64,000 nt of DNA from Phycisphaerae bacterium (GCA_030448225.1 JAUJNJ010000003.1:70887-134886), one strand, 5' to 3'; shown: positions 1-10,485, counted from the stretch's first letter. Notes: generated by a model from the sequence alone, not told the origin. Made by a program: numbers and translations.

Positions 1-3000
1 GTCTGGCGTCCGCAGGGCGCGACGCGGCTGGAGATCCAGATGCCGCTGTCGAGCGGCTCGAAGGACGCCGAGGACAAGCGCGCCGCGCTGATCGCCGCCC
101 GCGATCAACTCGAGGCGACCAACGTCCGCCCGGCCGAGGTCGTGAACGCCGTCGAGCAGCAGGGTGGCCCGAACCGCCAGCGGCTCACCGAGCTCGCCGG
201 CGGTTCGGCCGCCCGGCAGAAGCTGTTCGACGAGCTCGTCGCCGCGCACGAGGCGATCCAATCGGCCAACAAGGCCCGCAACGCCGCGGCCGAGGCCGAG
301 GCGCGCGTCCGGTACGACGCGCTCAAGGCCCGCATCGCCACGACCAACGTGAGCGTCGCCGAGCTCGAGGCCGCCCTGACGAACAAGAACCGCGCCGCCC
401 GGCTCGCCCAGCTCAGGAGCGGCACGCCCGCCCTAGGCGCGACGGGCCCGGAGGCGCCGGCGGCCGCCACGCAGGCGGCGGCCGGTGGCGGGGCGTTCCC
501 GCAGCGGGTCGCGGCGATCGACGCGTACGCCAAGGCGTTCGACGAGTTCCAGAAGGTCCGCAACCTGATCGACGACGCGGCCGACCTCAAGCGGCTGCTC
601 CGCGGCTCGGGCGTGCTCGAGTTCCACATCCTCGTCGACCCGACCGACCCCCAGTACGCCCAGATGGCCGAGCGCCTCCAGCGCCAGGGCCCGGCCGTCG
701 TCGCCGGCGACACGGCGCGCTGGTTCCCGGTCGACGACCCCAAGCGGTTCGAGGGCACGACCGAGACGTTCAACGACGAGCGCTACGTCCTGGCCTGGAT
801 CACCGACGACCGCTCGATGGACAACCGCCCCGGCCGCCTGCCGTGGGGCCTCGCCCGCGCCGGCCGCGACGTGAGCGAGTTCGGCGGGGCCGTCGTCGCG
901 TTCGCGTTCGACCCGCAGGGCGGGCTCTACTTCGGCGAGCTGACGCGCAACAACGTCGGCCGCCCGCTGGCGATCATGCTCGACGGGCGGGTCCTCAGCG
1001 CGCCGAACATCAACGAGCCGATCACCGGCGGCAGCGGCACGATCAGCGGCGGGCGCAACGGGTTCTCCGGCGCGGAGATCAACTACCTCGTCCGCACGCT
1101 CGGCGCCGGCTCGCTCCCCGCCCAACTCGCCGAGGAGCCGATCAGCGAGCGCACGGTCGGCCCCCAGCTCGGCGCCGACAACCTCAAGCGCGGGCTCTGG
1201 GCCTGCATCTTCGGCCTCGTCGTCGTCGCGATCTTCCTCAGCGGCTACTACTACCTCGCCGGCGTGGTCGCGACGTTCGCGGTCTTCCTCAACATGCTGT
1301 TCATCCTCGGCGCGATGGCGGCCCTGCCCGGCGCGACGATCACGCTCGCGGGCGTCGCGGGCATCGTGCTGACGATCGGCATGGCGGTCGACGCCAACGT
1401 GCTGATCTTCGAGCGCCTTCGCGAGGAGCAGGTCCGGGGGCTCTCGCTGCGGATGGCCCTGCGCAACGCCTACGACCGCGCGTGGAGCGCGATCCTCGAC
1501 GGCAACGTCACCACCGGCATCACCGCCCTGATCCTCTACTGGTTCGGCAGCGAGGAAGTAAAGGGCTTCGGCCTCACGCTCCTGATCGGCATCGTCAGCT
1601 CGCTCTTCACCGCCCTGTTCGTCACCAAGACCGTGTTCGGCGTCCTGATCGAACGCTTCGGCATCGAGCGCCTCGGCAGCCTGCCGCTGACGTTCCCGCG
1701 GTGGGACCGCGCGCTGCGCCCGGACGTCGACTGGATGGGCAAGGCGTGGATGTTCTACGCGTTCAGCGGCGCGGTCATCTCGCTGGGCCTCATCGCGTTC
1801 GCGGTGAAGTGGTCGCAGGGGCAGATGCTCGACATCGAGTTCACCAAGGGCACGAGCGTCACGGTCGACCTCGCCCGCCAGATGCCGATCAACGACGTCC
1901 GCAAGCAGATCGAGTCCCAGGCCGGCCCCGGCGGCGCGCTGCCGAGCCCGAGCGTCGTGTCGGTCGGCGGCGACGGGACGACCTACGAGATCATCACGCC
2001 CAACGACAACGGCACCGTCGTCCGCGACGCCGTCATCCGGGCGCTGGGCGACAACCTGAAGATCGAGCGCCCGAGCAACTTCGCCGGCGACGCCGCCGAC
2101 CTCCAGGCCGCCACCGCCTCGGGCGTGATCGTGCCGATCGAGCGGGCGGACCAGACGCTGCCGGGGCTCGACTTCAACCCGGCCCGGATCGCGTCGCACG
2201 TCGGCGGCGCCGCGATCGTGCTGAAGGACCTGTCGGTGGGGCTCACGGCCGAGCAGATCGAGGACCGCATCGAGCGGCAGCGCCTCTCGGCCCAGACCGG
2301 CGGCACCGCGCAGGCGACGTACCACGCGTTCGACGTCGAGACGGCCTCGAGCGGCCCGGCGACGACCGCCGTCGTGTTCGTGTCCGACCCCGCGTTCGCC
2401 TACGCGCCGGCGGACGAGCTGAAGCTCAACCAGTGGAAGGCGAACCTCGTCGAGCCGATGTGGACGCTCGTCAAGGACGCGCTGACCCGCCCGGCCGGCC
2501 TCCAGCGGGTGTCGAACTTCGACGCCCAGGTCGCCGGCGAGACCGCCCGCGACGCGCTGCTGGCGCTGACGCTGTCGATCCTCGTGATCATGGCGTACAT
2601 CTGGGTGCGGTTCGGCAACCTGAAGTACGGCGGCGCGACCGTCGTGGCGCTGCTCCACGACACGCTGTTCGTCCTGGCCGCCGTCGGCCTGGCGCACTAC
2701 GTGGCCGGCACGTTCGTCGGCCACGCGCTGCTGATCGAGCCGTTCCGCCTCAACCTGACGATGGTGGCGGCCGTGCTGACGGTCATGGGCTACTCGATGA
2801 ACGACACGGTCGTCGTGTTCGACCGCATCCGCGAGAACCGCGGCAAGTTCGGCGTCGTCAGCCGCAAGACGATCAACGACTCGATCAACCAGACGCTCAG
2901 CCGCACGCTGCTGACCGGCGGCACGACGATCCTGACGATCTTCGTGATGTACATCTTCGGCGGCCCGGGCATCCACGGCTTTACGTTCGCGCTGCTGGTC

Positions 3001-3129
3001 GGTATCGTGGTCGGGACCTACTCGTCCATCGCGATCGCGTCGCCCATCCTGCTGCTGGGCGCGGGGCGCGAACAGGAGAGCACGAACCGCGCGCGGCCCG
3101 TCGGGCAACTCACCCGGGCCGGCGCGTAA
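1..3129 (+). CDS. secDF: SecD-SecF fusion protein translocase subunit (5' end outside window)
   Basis: The reading frame is open from the first base, so the start lies upstream and about 1040 residues are visible. It is the SecDF motor that uses the proton gradient to help SecYEG export proteins. The SecD half has a long Ala/Glu-rich periplasmic insert (visible residues 20-160), then at bases 1190-1660 a membrane bundle with the SecD signature GIVLTIGMAVDANVLIFERL. The SecF half begins near 1740 and ends with its own bundle (2550-3060) containing MGYSMNDTVVVFDRIREN. Both halves in one polypeptide is a known arrangement in several phyla including planctomycetes. No frameshift is seen across 3.1 kb, unlike many genes further on. 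Confidence is high. Confidence 0.95.
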   Translation, partial: VWRPQGATRLEIQMPLSSGSKDAEDKRAALIAARDQLEATNVRPAEVVNAVEQQGGPNRQRLTELAGGSAARQKLFDELVAAHEAIQSANKARNAAAEAEARVRYDALKARIATTNVSVAELEAALTNKNRAARLAQLRSGTPALGATGPEAPAAATQAAAGGGAFPQRVAAIDAYAKAFDEFQKVRNLIDDAADLKRLLRGSGVLEFHILVDPTDPQYAQMAERLQRQGPAVVAGDTARWFPVDDPKRFEGTTETFNDERYVLAWITDDRSMDNRPGRLPWGLARAGRDVSEFGGAVVAFAFDPQGGLYFGELTRNNVGRPLAIMLDGRVLSAPNINEPITGGSGTISGGRNGFSGAEINYLVRTLGAGSLPAQLAEEPISERTVGPQLGADNLKRGLWACIFGLVVVAIFLSGYYYLAGVVATFAVFLNMLFILGAMAALPGATITLAGVAGIVLTIGMAVDANVLIFERLREEQVRGLSLRMALRNAYDRAWSAILDGNVTTGITALILYWFGSEEVKGFGLTLLIGIVSSLFTALFVTKTVFGVLIERFGIERLGSLPLTFPRWDRALRPDVDWMGKAWMFYAFSGAVISLGLIAFAVKWSQGQMLDIEFTKGTSVTVDLARQMPINDVRKQIESQAGPGGALPSPSVVSVGGDGTTYEIITPNDNGTVVRDAVIRALGDNLKIERPSNFAGDAADLQAATASGVIVPIERADQTLPGLDFNPARIASHVGGAAIVLKDLSVGLTAEQIEDRIERQRLSAQTGGTAQATYHAFDVETASSGPATTAVVFVSDPAFAYAPADELKLNQWKANLVEPMWTLVKDALTRPAGLQRVSNFDAQVAGETARDALLALTLSILVIMAYIWVRFGNLKYGGATVVALLHDTLFVLAAVGLAHYVAGTFVGHALLIEPFRLNLTMVAAVLTVMGYSMNDTVVVFDRIRENRGKFGVVSRKTINDSINQTLSRTLLTGGTTILTIFVMYIFGGPGIHGFTFALLVGIVVGTYSSIAIASPILLLGAGREQESTNRARPVGQLTRAGA

Positions 3130-3213
3130 CGCGACGCGACGCCACGAGCGCGGGCGTCCCCGTTCGGCCGCCGTCCGTCGGACGGCGCGTCCCCGGGGCC
3201 GCCGGCGCCCGAC

Positions 3214-3247
3214 GCGACCGACCGTGCGGGCAAGGCTCGTCGGTCGC
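3214..3247 (+). terminator. hairpin downstream of secDF
   Basis: A 9-bp perfect stem, GCGACCGAC at 3214-3222 with GTCGGTCGC at 3239-3247, lies 85 bases after the secDF stop. There is no U-tract, so it may be a weak or factor-dependent terminator, or only RNA structure. Confidence 0.35.
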
Positions 3248-3357
3248 GGGCGACGGTTGCGTTTGGTCTGCGGGGTCACCTCGGTTAGAACGCGACAACT
3301 GAATACCCCTGCTGCCGGGGAATCCGAAGGATGCAGCAGTTGGAAAGGATGCCCACG

Positions 3358-4469
3358 ATGCGCAAGGACGTGAAGATTGGGGCGGCCATCGCCGCCGTCC
3401 TGTTCGCCGTACTCGTCGTTTACCTGCTGGTGCCGAAGGAGAGGGGTGGCGAGGTCGCCCTGAGCGACGCCGCCGACACGTCAGGGCAGACGAGCGACGC
3501 CGGCGCCGAGGACGGCGCCGCACCGACCGATCCCGCCGACGCCGGGACCGACCCGAACGCCGTGCCGCCGTCCGTCCCGCCGGTAAGCCCGGAGACGCCG
3601 GCCGCCCCGACCGACGCGTTCTCCGGGACCCCGAGACGCCCGCCGCCCCGGCCGACGCCGGCGCGCGATTGCGCGCCGACGCAGCCGCGGGCAATGACGC
3701 CGGCGGCACGGAGTGGGCGACGTCGCTCGAGACCGGGCAGGTCGTCGTCGAGTCGCACCCGCCGCTCCTCGCCCGTACGCAAACCCCGACGCAGAACCTG
3801 CCCGGCGGCGAACCCGCCGCCGCGACCGGCGCCGGTGGCGACAACAACGGCGGCGCGGTCGTCCCGTCCGGTCCCGCCGACACGGGCGCGGCCCTGGCCG
3901 GCGAGAACACTCCGGGCACCCCGAACACCACGATCCCGCCGGTCGGCGATCCCGGCAACGGCGGCGCGGCGGCCACCACGCCGCCGGCCGCGCCCCCCGC
4001 GCCGCAGGACGCGCCGGCTGGGACGAGCACCGCCGGCAACTCCGCCGCCGGCGCCCGCACGCACGTCATGCAGCGCAACGAGACGTTCTCGTCGATCGCC
4101 AAGGCGGTTTACGGCAGCTCGCGCCACTACATCCAGATCGAACAGGCCAACCCGGACGTGAACCCCAACGCCGTCCGCCCCGGCACGGTGATCAACCTGC
4201 CGGCGATCGACGCCGCCCCGGCCGCCGCCGGCGCCAACTCGAGCGGCGGCGCCGCGGCCGCCGACGCCCAGGTCAACAGCGCGTCCGAGTACCGCGTGCA
4301 GGCGGGCGACAGCCTGTACAAGATTTCGACGAAGCTCTACGGCGTGTCCACCCGGGTCGACGAATTGTATGAGGTCAACCGCGATCAGATCGGCGAAGAC
4401 CCCGCCCGCGTGAAGGTCGGGATGGTCCTGAAGCTCCCCGACGCGCCCAAGATTTCTCAATCCCGCTAA
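3358..4469 (+). CDS. membrane-anchored protein with two LysM domains (frameshifted)
   Basis: An N-terminal membrane segment (KIGAAIAAVLFAVLVVYLLV) is followed by a long Ala/Pro/Asp-rich linker and two C-terminal LysM domains at about 4065-4210 and 4290-4440 (second begins EYRVQAGDSLYKIS). LysM domains bind peptidoglycan or related glycans, so this is probably an envelope protein with its LysM part outside the cytoplasm. The reading frame breaks near 3625-3627. Restoring one G to that GGG run joins the two halves smoothly, so the break is most likely a sequencing error. The start at 3358 is chosen for the AAAGGA box eight to nine bases upstream; an in-frame ATG at 3331 is less well placed. The family is not recognised beyond LysM. 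Confidence 0.75.
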
Positions 4470-4500
4470 TGGGACAGACGATTTTTTTGAGCAGAAAGTA

Positions 4501-4535
4501 CAGGCGGCTCCCTGGAGGGGGCCGCCTGTTTCGTT
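4501..4535 (+). terminator. rho-independent terminator of the LysM gene
   Basis: CAGGCGGC at 4501-4508 pairs with GCCGCCTG at 4521-4528, with four more inner pairs around a TGGA loop, followed by TTTCGTT. It lies 32 bases after the LysM stop codon. Confidence 0.8.
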
Positions 4536-4754
4536 CGTTGATGGCGTCGTGGGAGGCAGGTCTGAGACGAGCTCGTTCCGCTCGTTTAGGAATCCGACGA
4601 AGGACGTCTAGGTGACGATCGGCGCGGGTTGGATCGCGTTTCCCCTGCATTGTGAGCGTGGGACCGGATCTCGAGATCCCGCCCGAACGTCAATGAATCG
4701 ACCGTCGGGCAGATCTGAACGATCGACCGACCGGGTGGACGAATGCGCATGAAA

Positions 4755-4817
4755 AAGCCGCTTGCGGCTTAGCGGGGGAGCACCATCGGCTCCAGTTCGC
4801 TAAGCCGCAAGCGGCTT
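4755..4817. repeat. REP-like 20-bp inverted repeat
   Basis: AAGCCGCTTGCGGCTTAGCG at 4755-4774 has its exact reverse complement at 4798-4817, and each arm is itself palindromic (AAGCCGCTTGCGGCTT). The loop holds a smaller GGAGC/GCTCC pair. It sits 19 bases beyond the stop codon of the leftward gene at 4836-5432, where it could act as a terminator or mRNA-stabilising element. No second copy is in this window. Confidence 0.75.
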
Positions 4818-4835
4818 ACATCCTCGAAGCGAATC

Positions 4836-5432
4836 TTACGACCAAAGCGCCGTCACCGTCGCCAGCCCGTCGCCCATGCGGCACCGCAGGCTCGCCCGTT
4901 CCCAGAGCGCCCTGGTCTCCTCGTCGAGTTGGTCGGTATGGCGCTCGAACCAGGCGATCGCGTCGGCGAGGCGGACGCCGTCGCGGAAGCGGGGGTTGTC
5001 GCCGAGCTCGTACAGGATGAACGCCGACGTGTACGGGTCTTCCGGCAGGCGGCGGACCGGCACGGCGGGCCAGATCCCCTCGGGTTTCTGAAGCTCGGCC
5101 AAGTAGGCGATGCCGCGGTCGACCGCGACGCCGTTGCCGCGGTTGGCCGTCAGGGCGCGGAGGCACAGCGCGGTGACGACCGGGTCGCCCCAGCCGCCGT
5201 CCCGGGCGTCCTGCGCCGCCAGCACCGCCCGCACGAGCTTCGCGTACAGCGGCACGTGCGACTGGCACAGCTCCTCGAGGCGGATCAGCGCCATCGCCGC
5301 GGCGGGGGTGGCGCGGCCGGACTCGAAGTTGAAGTGGAACGTCGCCTCCGGCCGGAACGCCGTCAGCTCGCGGAACATCTTCTCGTACTGCCGGGCGTTC
5401 CAGTCGCGCTCAATCTGACGAATCGTGATCAT
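4836..5432 (-). CDS. small protein with terpene-cyclase-like alpha-toroid features
   Basis: This is a 198-residue soluble protein with no signal peptide. Residues 80-130 carry LRALTANRG and the QKPEGIWPA segment, which recall the QW-type repeats of alpha/alpha-toroid proteins such as squalene-hopene cyclases and prenyltransferases. At under 200 residues it is far too short to be a complete cyclase and shows no catalytic DxDD, so it is probably a repurposed toroid fragment. It has a good AAGGAGG-type ribosome site seven bases before the ATG and a strong promoter 30 bases further up. It is transcribed divergently from the lipoprotein gene. Function is unknown. Confidence 0.7.
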   Translation of the reverse strand: MITIRQIERDWNARQYEKMFRELTAFRPEATFHFNFESGRATPAAAMALIRLEELCQSHVPLYAKLVRAVLAAQDARDGGWGDPVVTALCLRALTANRGNGVAVDRGIAYLAELQKPEGIWPAVPVRRLPEDPYTSAFILYELGDNPRFRDGVRLADAIAWFERHTDQLDEETRALWERASLRCRMGDGLATVTALWS

Positions 5433-5468
5433 TCTGCCGCCTCCTTGCTGGCCTCGTTGTTAGGGTGA

Positions 5469-5498
5469 ATTATGGGTTAACAGTTACCGCACTGTCAA
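5469..5498 (-). promoter_or_regulatory. sigma70-type promoter for the toroid-like gene
   Basis: On the minus strand a perfect TTGACA (5498-5493) is followed after 18 bases by CATAAT (5474-5469, five of six consensus bases). The predicted transcript start is about 30 bases before the ATG at 5432. The region is an AT-rich pocket in otherwise GC-rich DNA. Confidence 0.65.
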
Positions 5499-5568
5499 AC
5501 CTATTCCTAAAGTTTTTCTCGTGCGACAGCGGGCGGGCTGCGGGACCTTTCAACGATCGTGAACGCAT

Positions 5569-5597
5569 TTGGGCGCGGGCCGCCCCGGCCCTACAAT
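5569..5597 (+). promoter_or_regulatory. possible promoter for the lipoprotein/ResB-CcsA operon
   Basis: TTGGGC (5569-5574, only half matching consensus) is spaced 17 bases from TACAAT (5592-5597, five of six). The predicted transcript start is about 55 bases before the GTG at 5658. It is weaker than the divergent promoter. Confidence 0.4.
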
Positions 5598-5657
5598 CCG
5601 GCGGCCGGCGGGCGAGGCACAGAACGTTCGGCCCCCTCGGGCGTAACTCTTAATACG

Positions 5658-6740
5658 GTGAATAACAACGTGAGAACGCCATTCCTCTGCGTGCTGGCCG
5701 CGACCCTCGTCGCGGCGGCTGGGTGCGACGACAGCGACTCGGTCCGCGCGTATTCCGCGCCCAAAGATCCGCCGCCCGCGGCGGTCGCCGCCACCCCGGC
5801 CGCCAAGGCCGCCCCGGCGGACGAGCACGCGGGGCACGCGGAGATCGAGTGGGACGTGCCGGCCGGGTGGACGCCCCAGCCCGCCGGGCAGATGCGCTAC
5901 GCCGCCTTCGCCGTCTCCCCGGATCACAAGGACGTCGTGCTGACGGTGATCCCGCTGCCGCGCGACGCCAACCCGCTGCTCCCGAACGTCAACCGGTGGG
6001 AGGAGCAACTCGGCCTGCCGAAGTCGCCCGAGGCGGACCTGGCAAAGGTCGTGTCGAAGGTCGAGCTCAAGCCGGGCGTGCAGGCCGACGCGTTCGACGC
6101 GACCGGCAAGGACCCGACCAGCGGCCAGCCCCGCCGGATGCTCGCGGCGATCGTGCCGCACGAGGACAAGGCGTGGTTCTTCAAGGTCGTGGGCCCGCCG
6201 GACGTCATCGCGGCGCAGAAGGCGAACTACGACGCGTTCCTGCGCTCGGTCCGGTTTCACGACCACGGCCATGATCACGGTCACGACCACGGCGCCGCGG
6301 CCGCGCCCGCGGCCGACGTGAAGCTCGCGTGGGGCGCGCTGCCCGCGGGCTGGGCGGAGGAGAAGGCGACGCAGCAGTTCCGCCTGCACACGATCAAGGT
6401 GGCGGCCGGCGGCGAGACCGCCGACCTCGCCATCACGCGGCTCCCGCCCGCCCAGGCGGGCAGCCTGCTGGATAACCTCAACCGCTGGCGCCGCGCGGTC
6501 GGGCTCGAGGACACCGTCAACGCCGGCGACCACCCGCCGAAGAACGTGCAGTTCGCCGACCGCCCCGGCGCGATCTTCGAGGTGGCCGGCGCCGACAAGC
6601 GCGTCGTCGTCGGGATGACCGACGGCGGCGGGCAACTGTGGTTCTTCAAACTGCAAGGGCCGGCGAAGCTGGTCGAGGGGCAGCGGGCGGCGTTCGAGGC
6701 GTTCCTGAAGACGGTTCGATTTGTCGGAGACGAGCGTTGA
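5658..6740 (+). CDS. lipoprotein with duplicated domain and His-rich linker
   Basis: The N-terminus (MRTPFLCVLAAT then LVAAAGC) is a lipoprotein signal with Cys as the modified residue. Two copies of a roughly 140-residue domain follow, beginning WDVPAGW and LPAGWAEE and ending YDAFLRSVRF and FEAFLKTVRF. Each holds a (V/L)NRWRR/NRWEEQLGL segment. The copies are joined by the linker HDHGHDHGHDHG, which could bind metal. It overlaps the start of the ResB-CcsA gene (TTGA), so the two are probably translationally coupled, suggesting a role on the outer face of the membrane near cytochrome c assembly. The start could be GTG 5658 or GTG 5670. I do not recognise a named family, and the metal or heme link is inference. 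Confidence 0.75.
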   Translation: MNNNVRTPFLCVLAATLVAAAGCDDSDSVRAYSAPKDPPPAAVAATPAAKAAPADEHAGHAEIEWDVPAGWTPQPAGQMRYAAFAVSPDHKDVVLTVIPLPRDANPLLPNVNRWEEQLGLPKSPEADLAKVVSKVELKPGVQADAFDATGKDPTSGQPRRMLAAIVPHEDKAWFFKVVGPPDVIAAQKANYDAFLRSVRFHDHGHDHGHDHGAAAAPAADVKLAWGALPAGWAEEKATQQFRLHTIKVAAGGETADLAITRLPPAQAGSLLDNLNRWRRAVGLEDTVNAGDHPPKNVQFADRPGAIFEVAGADKRVVVGMTDGGGQLWFFKLQGPAKLVEGQRAAFEAFLKTVRFVGDER

Positions 6741-9700
6741 GTACGACGACGACGAGCATCACCGGTAGTACCCTCCCGCCCCGGCCCGAGCACGCGGGCC
6801 CGTCCCTAATCCGCCGGGTGCTCGCGCCGCTCGCGTCGCTGCGCCTGACGGTCGTGCTGCTGACGGCGAGCATGCTCGTCGTGTTCGCCGGCACGTCGGC
6901 GCAGAAGGAGTTCAGCCTCTACGAGGTGCTCGGCCGCTACTTCTACAGTTGGGGCGTCTGGATCCCGCTCAAGCACCTGTTCCCGCTCTGGTCGTGGGGC
7001 TGGGTGAACCTCAAGGGCGGCTTTCCGTTCCCCGGCGGCTACACGCTCATCCTGCTGCTGCTGGCGAACCTGATCGCCGCCCACTCGCTGCGGTTCAAGT
7101 CGACGTGGAAGGACCTGGCGCTGATCCCGATCATCGGGCTCGGGATCGCGGCCGGCGTGGTGGCGCAGGCGCAGGGCACGCTCGTGCCGCTGCTGCTGCT
7201 GACGGCCGTCAGCCTCGTCGGCGTCGTCGTCACCGCGGTGCTGCACGGCAAGCGTACCGGAGTCCTGCTGATCCACTTCTCGCTGATCCTCCTGCTCGTC
7301 GGCGAGTTGCTGATGTACTACGTGAAGAAGGAGGACCGCCTCACGTTCCGCGAGGGCGACACGCGGCAGTGGGTGGAGGACATCCAGGACTACGAGCTGG
7401 CCGTCATCGACTCAGCGCCGACCGACAAGAACAACGTCGTCGTGGTGCCGAAGGAACTGCTCGAGACCGGCGCGACCGTGAGCGACGGGCGGCTGCCGTT
7501 CGACGTGAAGGTCGAGAAGTGGTACCCGAACTCGAGCCTCGCCGGCCCGCGCCAGCCGGGCGCGGAGAAGGCCGACCGCCTCGCCACCGCCGGCATGATG
7601 CCTGAGATCGGCGTGGTCGAGCAGCCGCGGGTCACCGGGGTCGAGGGGGGCGCGGTCGACGCGCCGTCGGCGTTCGTCACGCTGACCAAGGGTGGCACGC
7701 CGCTCGGCACCTACGCCGTCAGCATCTTCCCGCCGCTCGACGAACCGCAGGAGGTGACGGTCGACGGCAAGACGTACGGCCTCGCGCTGCGCTTCGAGCG
7801 CGAGTACCTGCCCTACAAGTTCCACCTGATCGACTTCGCGCACGACAAGCACGTCGGCACCGGCGACGCCCGCAACTTCTCCAGCCGGGTGCGGCTGATC
7901 GACGAGGAGAAGGGCGTCGACCGCGAGGTCGTGATCCGCATGAACGAGCCGCTGCGCTACCGCGGCCACACGTTCTTCCAGGCGAGCTTCAACCCCGACG
8001 TCCCGACCGAGACGACGCTCCAGGCCGTCGACAACCCCGCATGGCTCATGCCGTACGCCGCGTGCGTGATCGGCGCGATCGGCCTCGTCGTCCACTTCGG
8101 CCTCGTGCTGGTGAACTTCCTCCGCAAGCGCGCCAAGGTCGGCGAGCTGCCCGGCTTCTCCGCCGCCCCGCCCGCCGCGCCCGCCGCACCCGTCACGCCG
8201 GCCCCCGCGGACCGCACCGACGGCAAGCGCCGCAAGGGCAAGAAGGGCGGCCGCGACGGGGACGACGACGACGACGGCCGCGCCTACACGCTGCGGCCGA
8301 AGTACGGCCGCACCGCCGTCGCGCTGCCGGCGGCGATGATCGCGCTGGCGTTGATGTACCTCCTGTCGCACGCGCTGCGCGCGCCGAGGGCCGACGCGGG
8401 CGAGTTCGACGTCTACGCGCTGGCGAAGGTGCCGGTCTTGTTCGAAGGCCGCGTCCTCCCGCTCGACACCGTCGCCCGGAGCAGCCTGAAGATCATCAGC
8501 GGCCGCCAGAGCATCAAGACGGACGACGGCCGGGTTGCCGCCATTCAATGGCTGACCGATGTCATGGCCAACACGCCGCAGGGCGACCAGTACAAGGTGT
8601 TCCGCATCGACCACCCGCAGATCAAGGACCTGCTGAAGCTCGACCACGACGAGAAACTCTTCTCGTTCGAGCAGATCCTGCTCCGCGACGCCGAGAACGG
8701 CGCGGCGCTGGACAAGCAGGTGAAGATCGCCGGCGCGGTCCCCGCCAAGCGCCGCGACCTGTACCAGCGCAAGATCACCGACCTCGTCGCGCAGCTCCGG
8801 CTGCACATGAAGCTGTCGCAGGTTGGGCCGATCGCCACGCTCGAGCAACTGTGGGGCGACCCCGAGCGCGCGCAGGCGCTGGCGAAGAGCGTCGAGGCGA
8901 TGTCCGGCGTCGACCGCTCCGCGCTTACGGCCGAGCAGCGGGCGCAGGTCGAGCAACTCGGGCGGATGCGGCAGCAGGTCGAGCGGCTCCGCATGATCGA
9001 GCAGGACGAGGCGCAACGCGTCGAGGACCTCTACTTCGTCCCGCCGTCGTCGATGAACGGCACGGAGAAGTACTGGGGCGGCCTGACCCCGACGCTCGGC
9101 ACGACGGCGGGCGGCGGCGCGACGGCGTCGGTGCCGGCGGAGATGAAGTCGGTCCTCGGCCTGATGCGCGCGTACCGCGAGGGCGACGTCGCCGCCTTTA
9201 ACCGCGACGTCGCCGCCTACCGCAACACGCTCGCCCAGCGCCAGCCCGCCGCGTCGGGCGACGCGGCCTACGAGACGTTCTTCAACCGCTTCGACCCGTT
9301 CACGATCAGCATCGTCTTCTACGTCGGCGCGTTCCTCTTCGTCGTCAGCTCGTGGCTCGGCTGGACCAAGCCGCTGTGGCGGACGGCTGTGTGCCTCCTG
9401 CTGCTGGCGTTCGCGGTCCACACCGTGGGCCTCGTGATGCGGATCCAGATCTCCGGGCGCCCGCCGGTGACGACGCTCTACTCGTCGGCGATCTTCATCG
9501 CCTGGGGCGTGGTCGTGCTGGCGCTGGGGCTCGAGTGGGTCTTCCGCAATGGCCTCGGCATCGCCACGTCCGCCGTCGCCGGCTTCCTGTCGCTGCTCGT
9601 CGCCGACGGGCTGGGCAACATGGAGGGCGACACGATGAAGCCGCTCCAGGCCGTGCTCGACACGAACTTCTGGCTGGCGACGCACGTCGTGTGCATCACG

Positions 9701-10299
9701 CTCGGGTACGCCGCGGTCTTCCTCGCCGGCACGCTGGCGATCTTCTACGTGATCGGCGGCGTCTTCACCCGCGCGCTGGCCGACGCCGAGCGGCGGCGGT
9801 CGATCGTCCGCATGACGTACGGCATCCTCTGCTTCGCGATTTTGTTCAGCTTCGTCGGCACGATCCTCGGCGGCATCTGGGCCGATCAGTCGTGGGGCCG
9901 CTTCTGGGGTTGGGACCCGAAGGAGAACGGCGCGGTGCTGATCGTGCTGTGGGTCGCCGTCGTCCTGCACGCCCGCTGGGGCGGCGTGGCGAAGAGCGCG
10001 GCGTGATGCTGCTGACGATCCTCGGCAACATCGTGACCGCCTGGAGCTGGTTCGGCACGAACATGATGGGCGTCGGCCTGCACTCCTACGGCTTCATGGA
10101 GTCCGGGGTGTTCTGGCTGAGCATCGCCGTCTACGCCCACCTCCTGATCGTCGGCATCGGCCTGCTGCCGCTCGCCCTGGCGCGCTCGACGCAACTGCCC
10201 ACGGGCCGCGTCGCCGACCGCGCCGGCGGGTTCCCGGTGGTGAAGGCCGCCGCGCGCGGCGTCCTCGCCCGCCTGAAGATTTGCTGCGATAGTTCCTGA
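6737..10299 (+). CDS. ccsBA: ResB-CcsA fused cytochrome c synthase (frameshifted near its C-terminus)
   Basis: This is a system II cytochrome c biogenesis protein that moves heme across the membrane and attaches it to apocytochromes. Residues 25-480 are ResB/Ccs1-like (LRLTVVLLTASMLVVFAGTS, a large outer domain, then a membrane segment). A charged linker follows, then a CcsA domain with the Trp-rich heme site WGRFWGWDPKENGA at about 9895-9930. The TTG start overlaps the upstream stop and has GGAGA seven bases before it. The frame ends at 10006, but the next frame encodes the expected CcsA tail (NIVTAWSWFGTN, GVGLHSYGF) to 10299. Adding one G at 10003 rejoins them, so this is almost certainly a sequencing error. 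Confidence 0.9.
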
Positions 10300-10307
10300 G
10301 AAGACGA

Positions 10308-10350
10308 GCGACCCCGTCCGCTCCGCGAGGAGTCGGCGGGGTCGCTTCGT
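10308..10350 (+). terminator. terminator after ccsBA
   Basis: GCGACCCCG at 10308-10316 pairs perfectly with CGGGGTCGC at 10337-10345, followed by TTCGT. It lies nine bases after the stop at 10299, which supports the longer reading of the gene. Confidence 0.65.
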
Positions 10351-10485
10351 CGAGCCCGGCTCGTCCGACCGCGGCGCTTGCCGGTCTGGCGGGATGGCCT
10401 CGCTCGCCGCTATACGGCGTGGGGGCGTGAACAACGTCGGACCCAGTGCCGCGTCCAGTGCTCGACGACGCGTCGTCTCACCTGT

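Noticed and set aside
433..3279. Very long leftward open frame (948 codons) opposite secDF
   Set aside because: Its translation is Arg/Asp/His-rich low complexity, as expected for the complement of G+C-rich coding DNA, and secDF on the other strand is certain. Similar antisense frames at 7412-9970, 29814-32288 and 46456-48855 were rejected for the same reason.
10004..10299. Separate small gene after ccsBA (start ATG 10006)
   Set aside because: Its translation is exactly the conserved C-terminal tail of CcsA, so it is the same gene after a one-base error rather than a coupled small protein.
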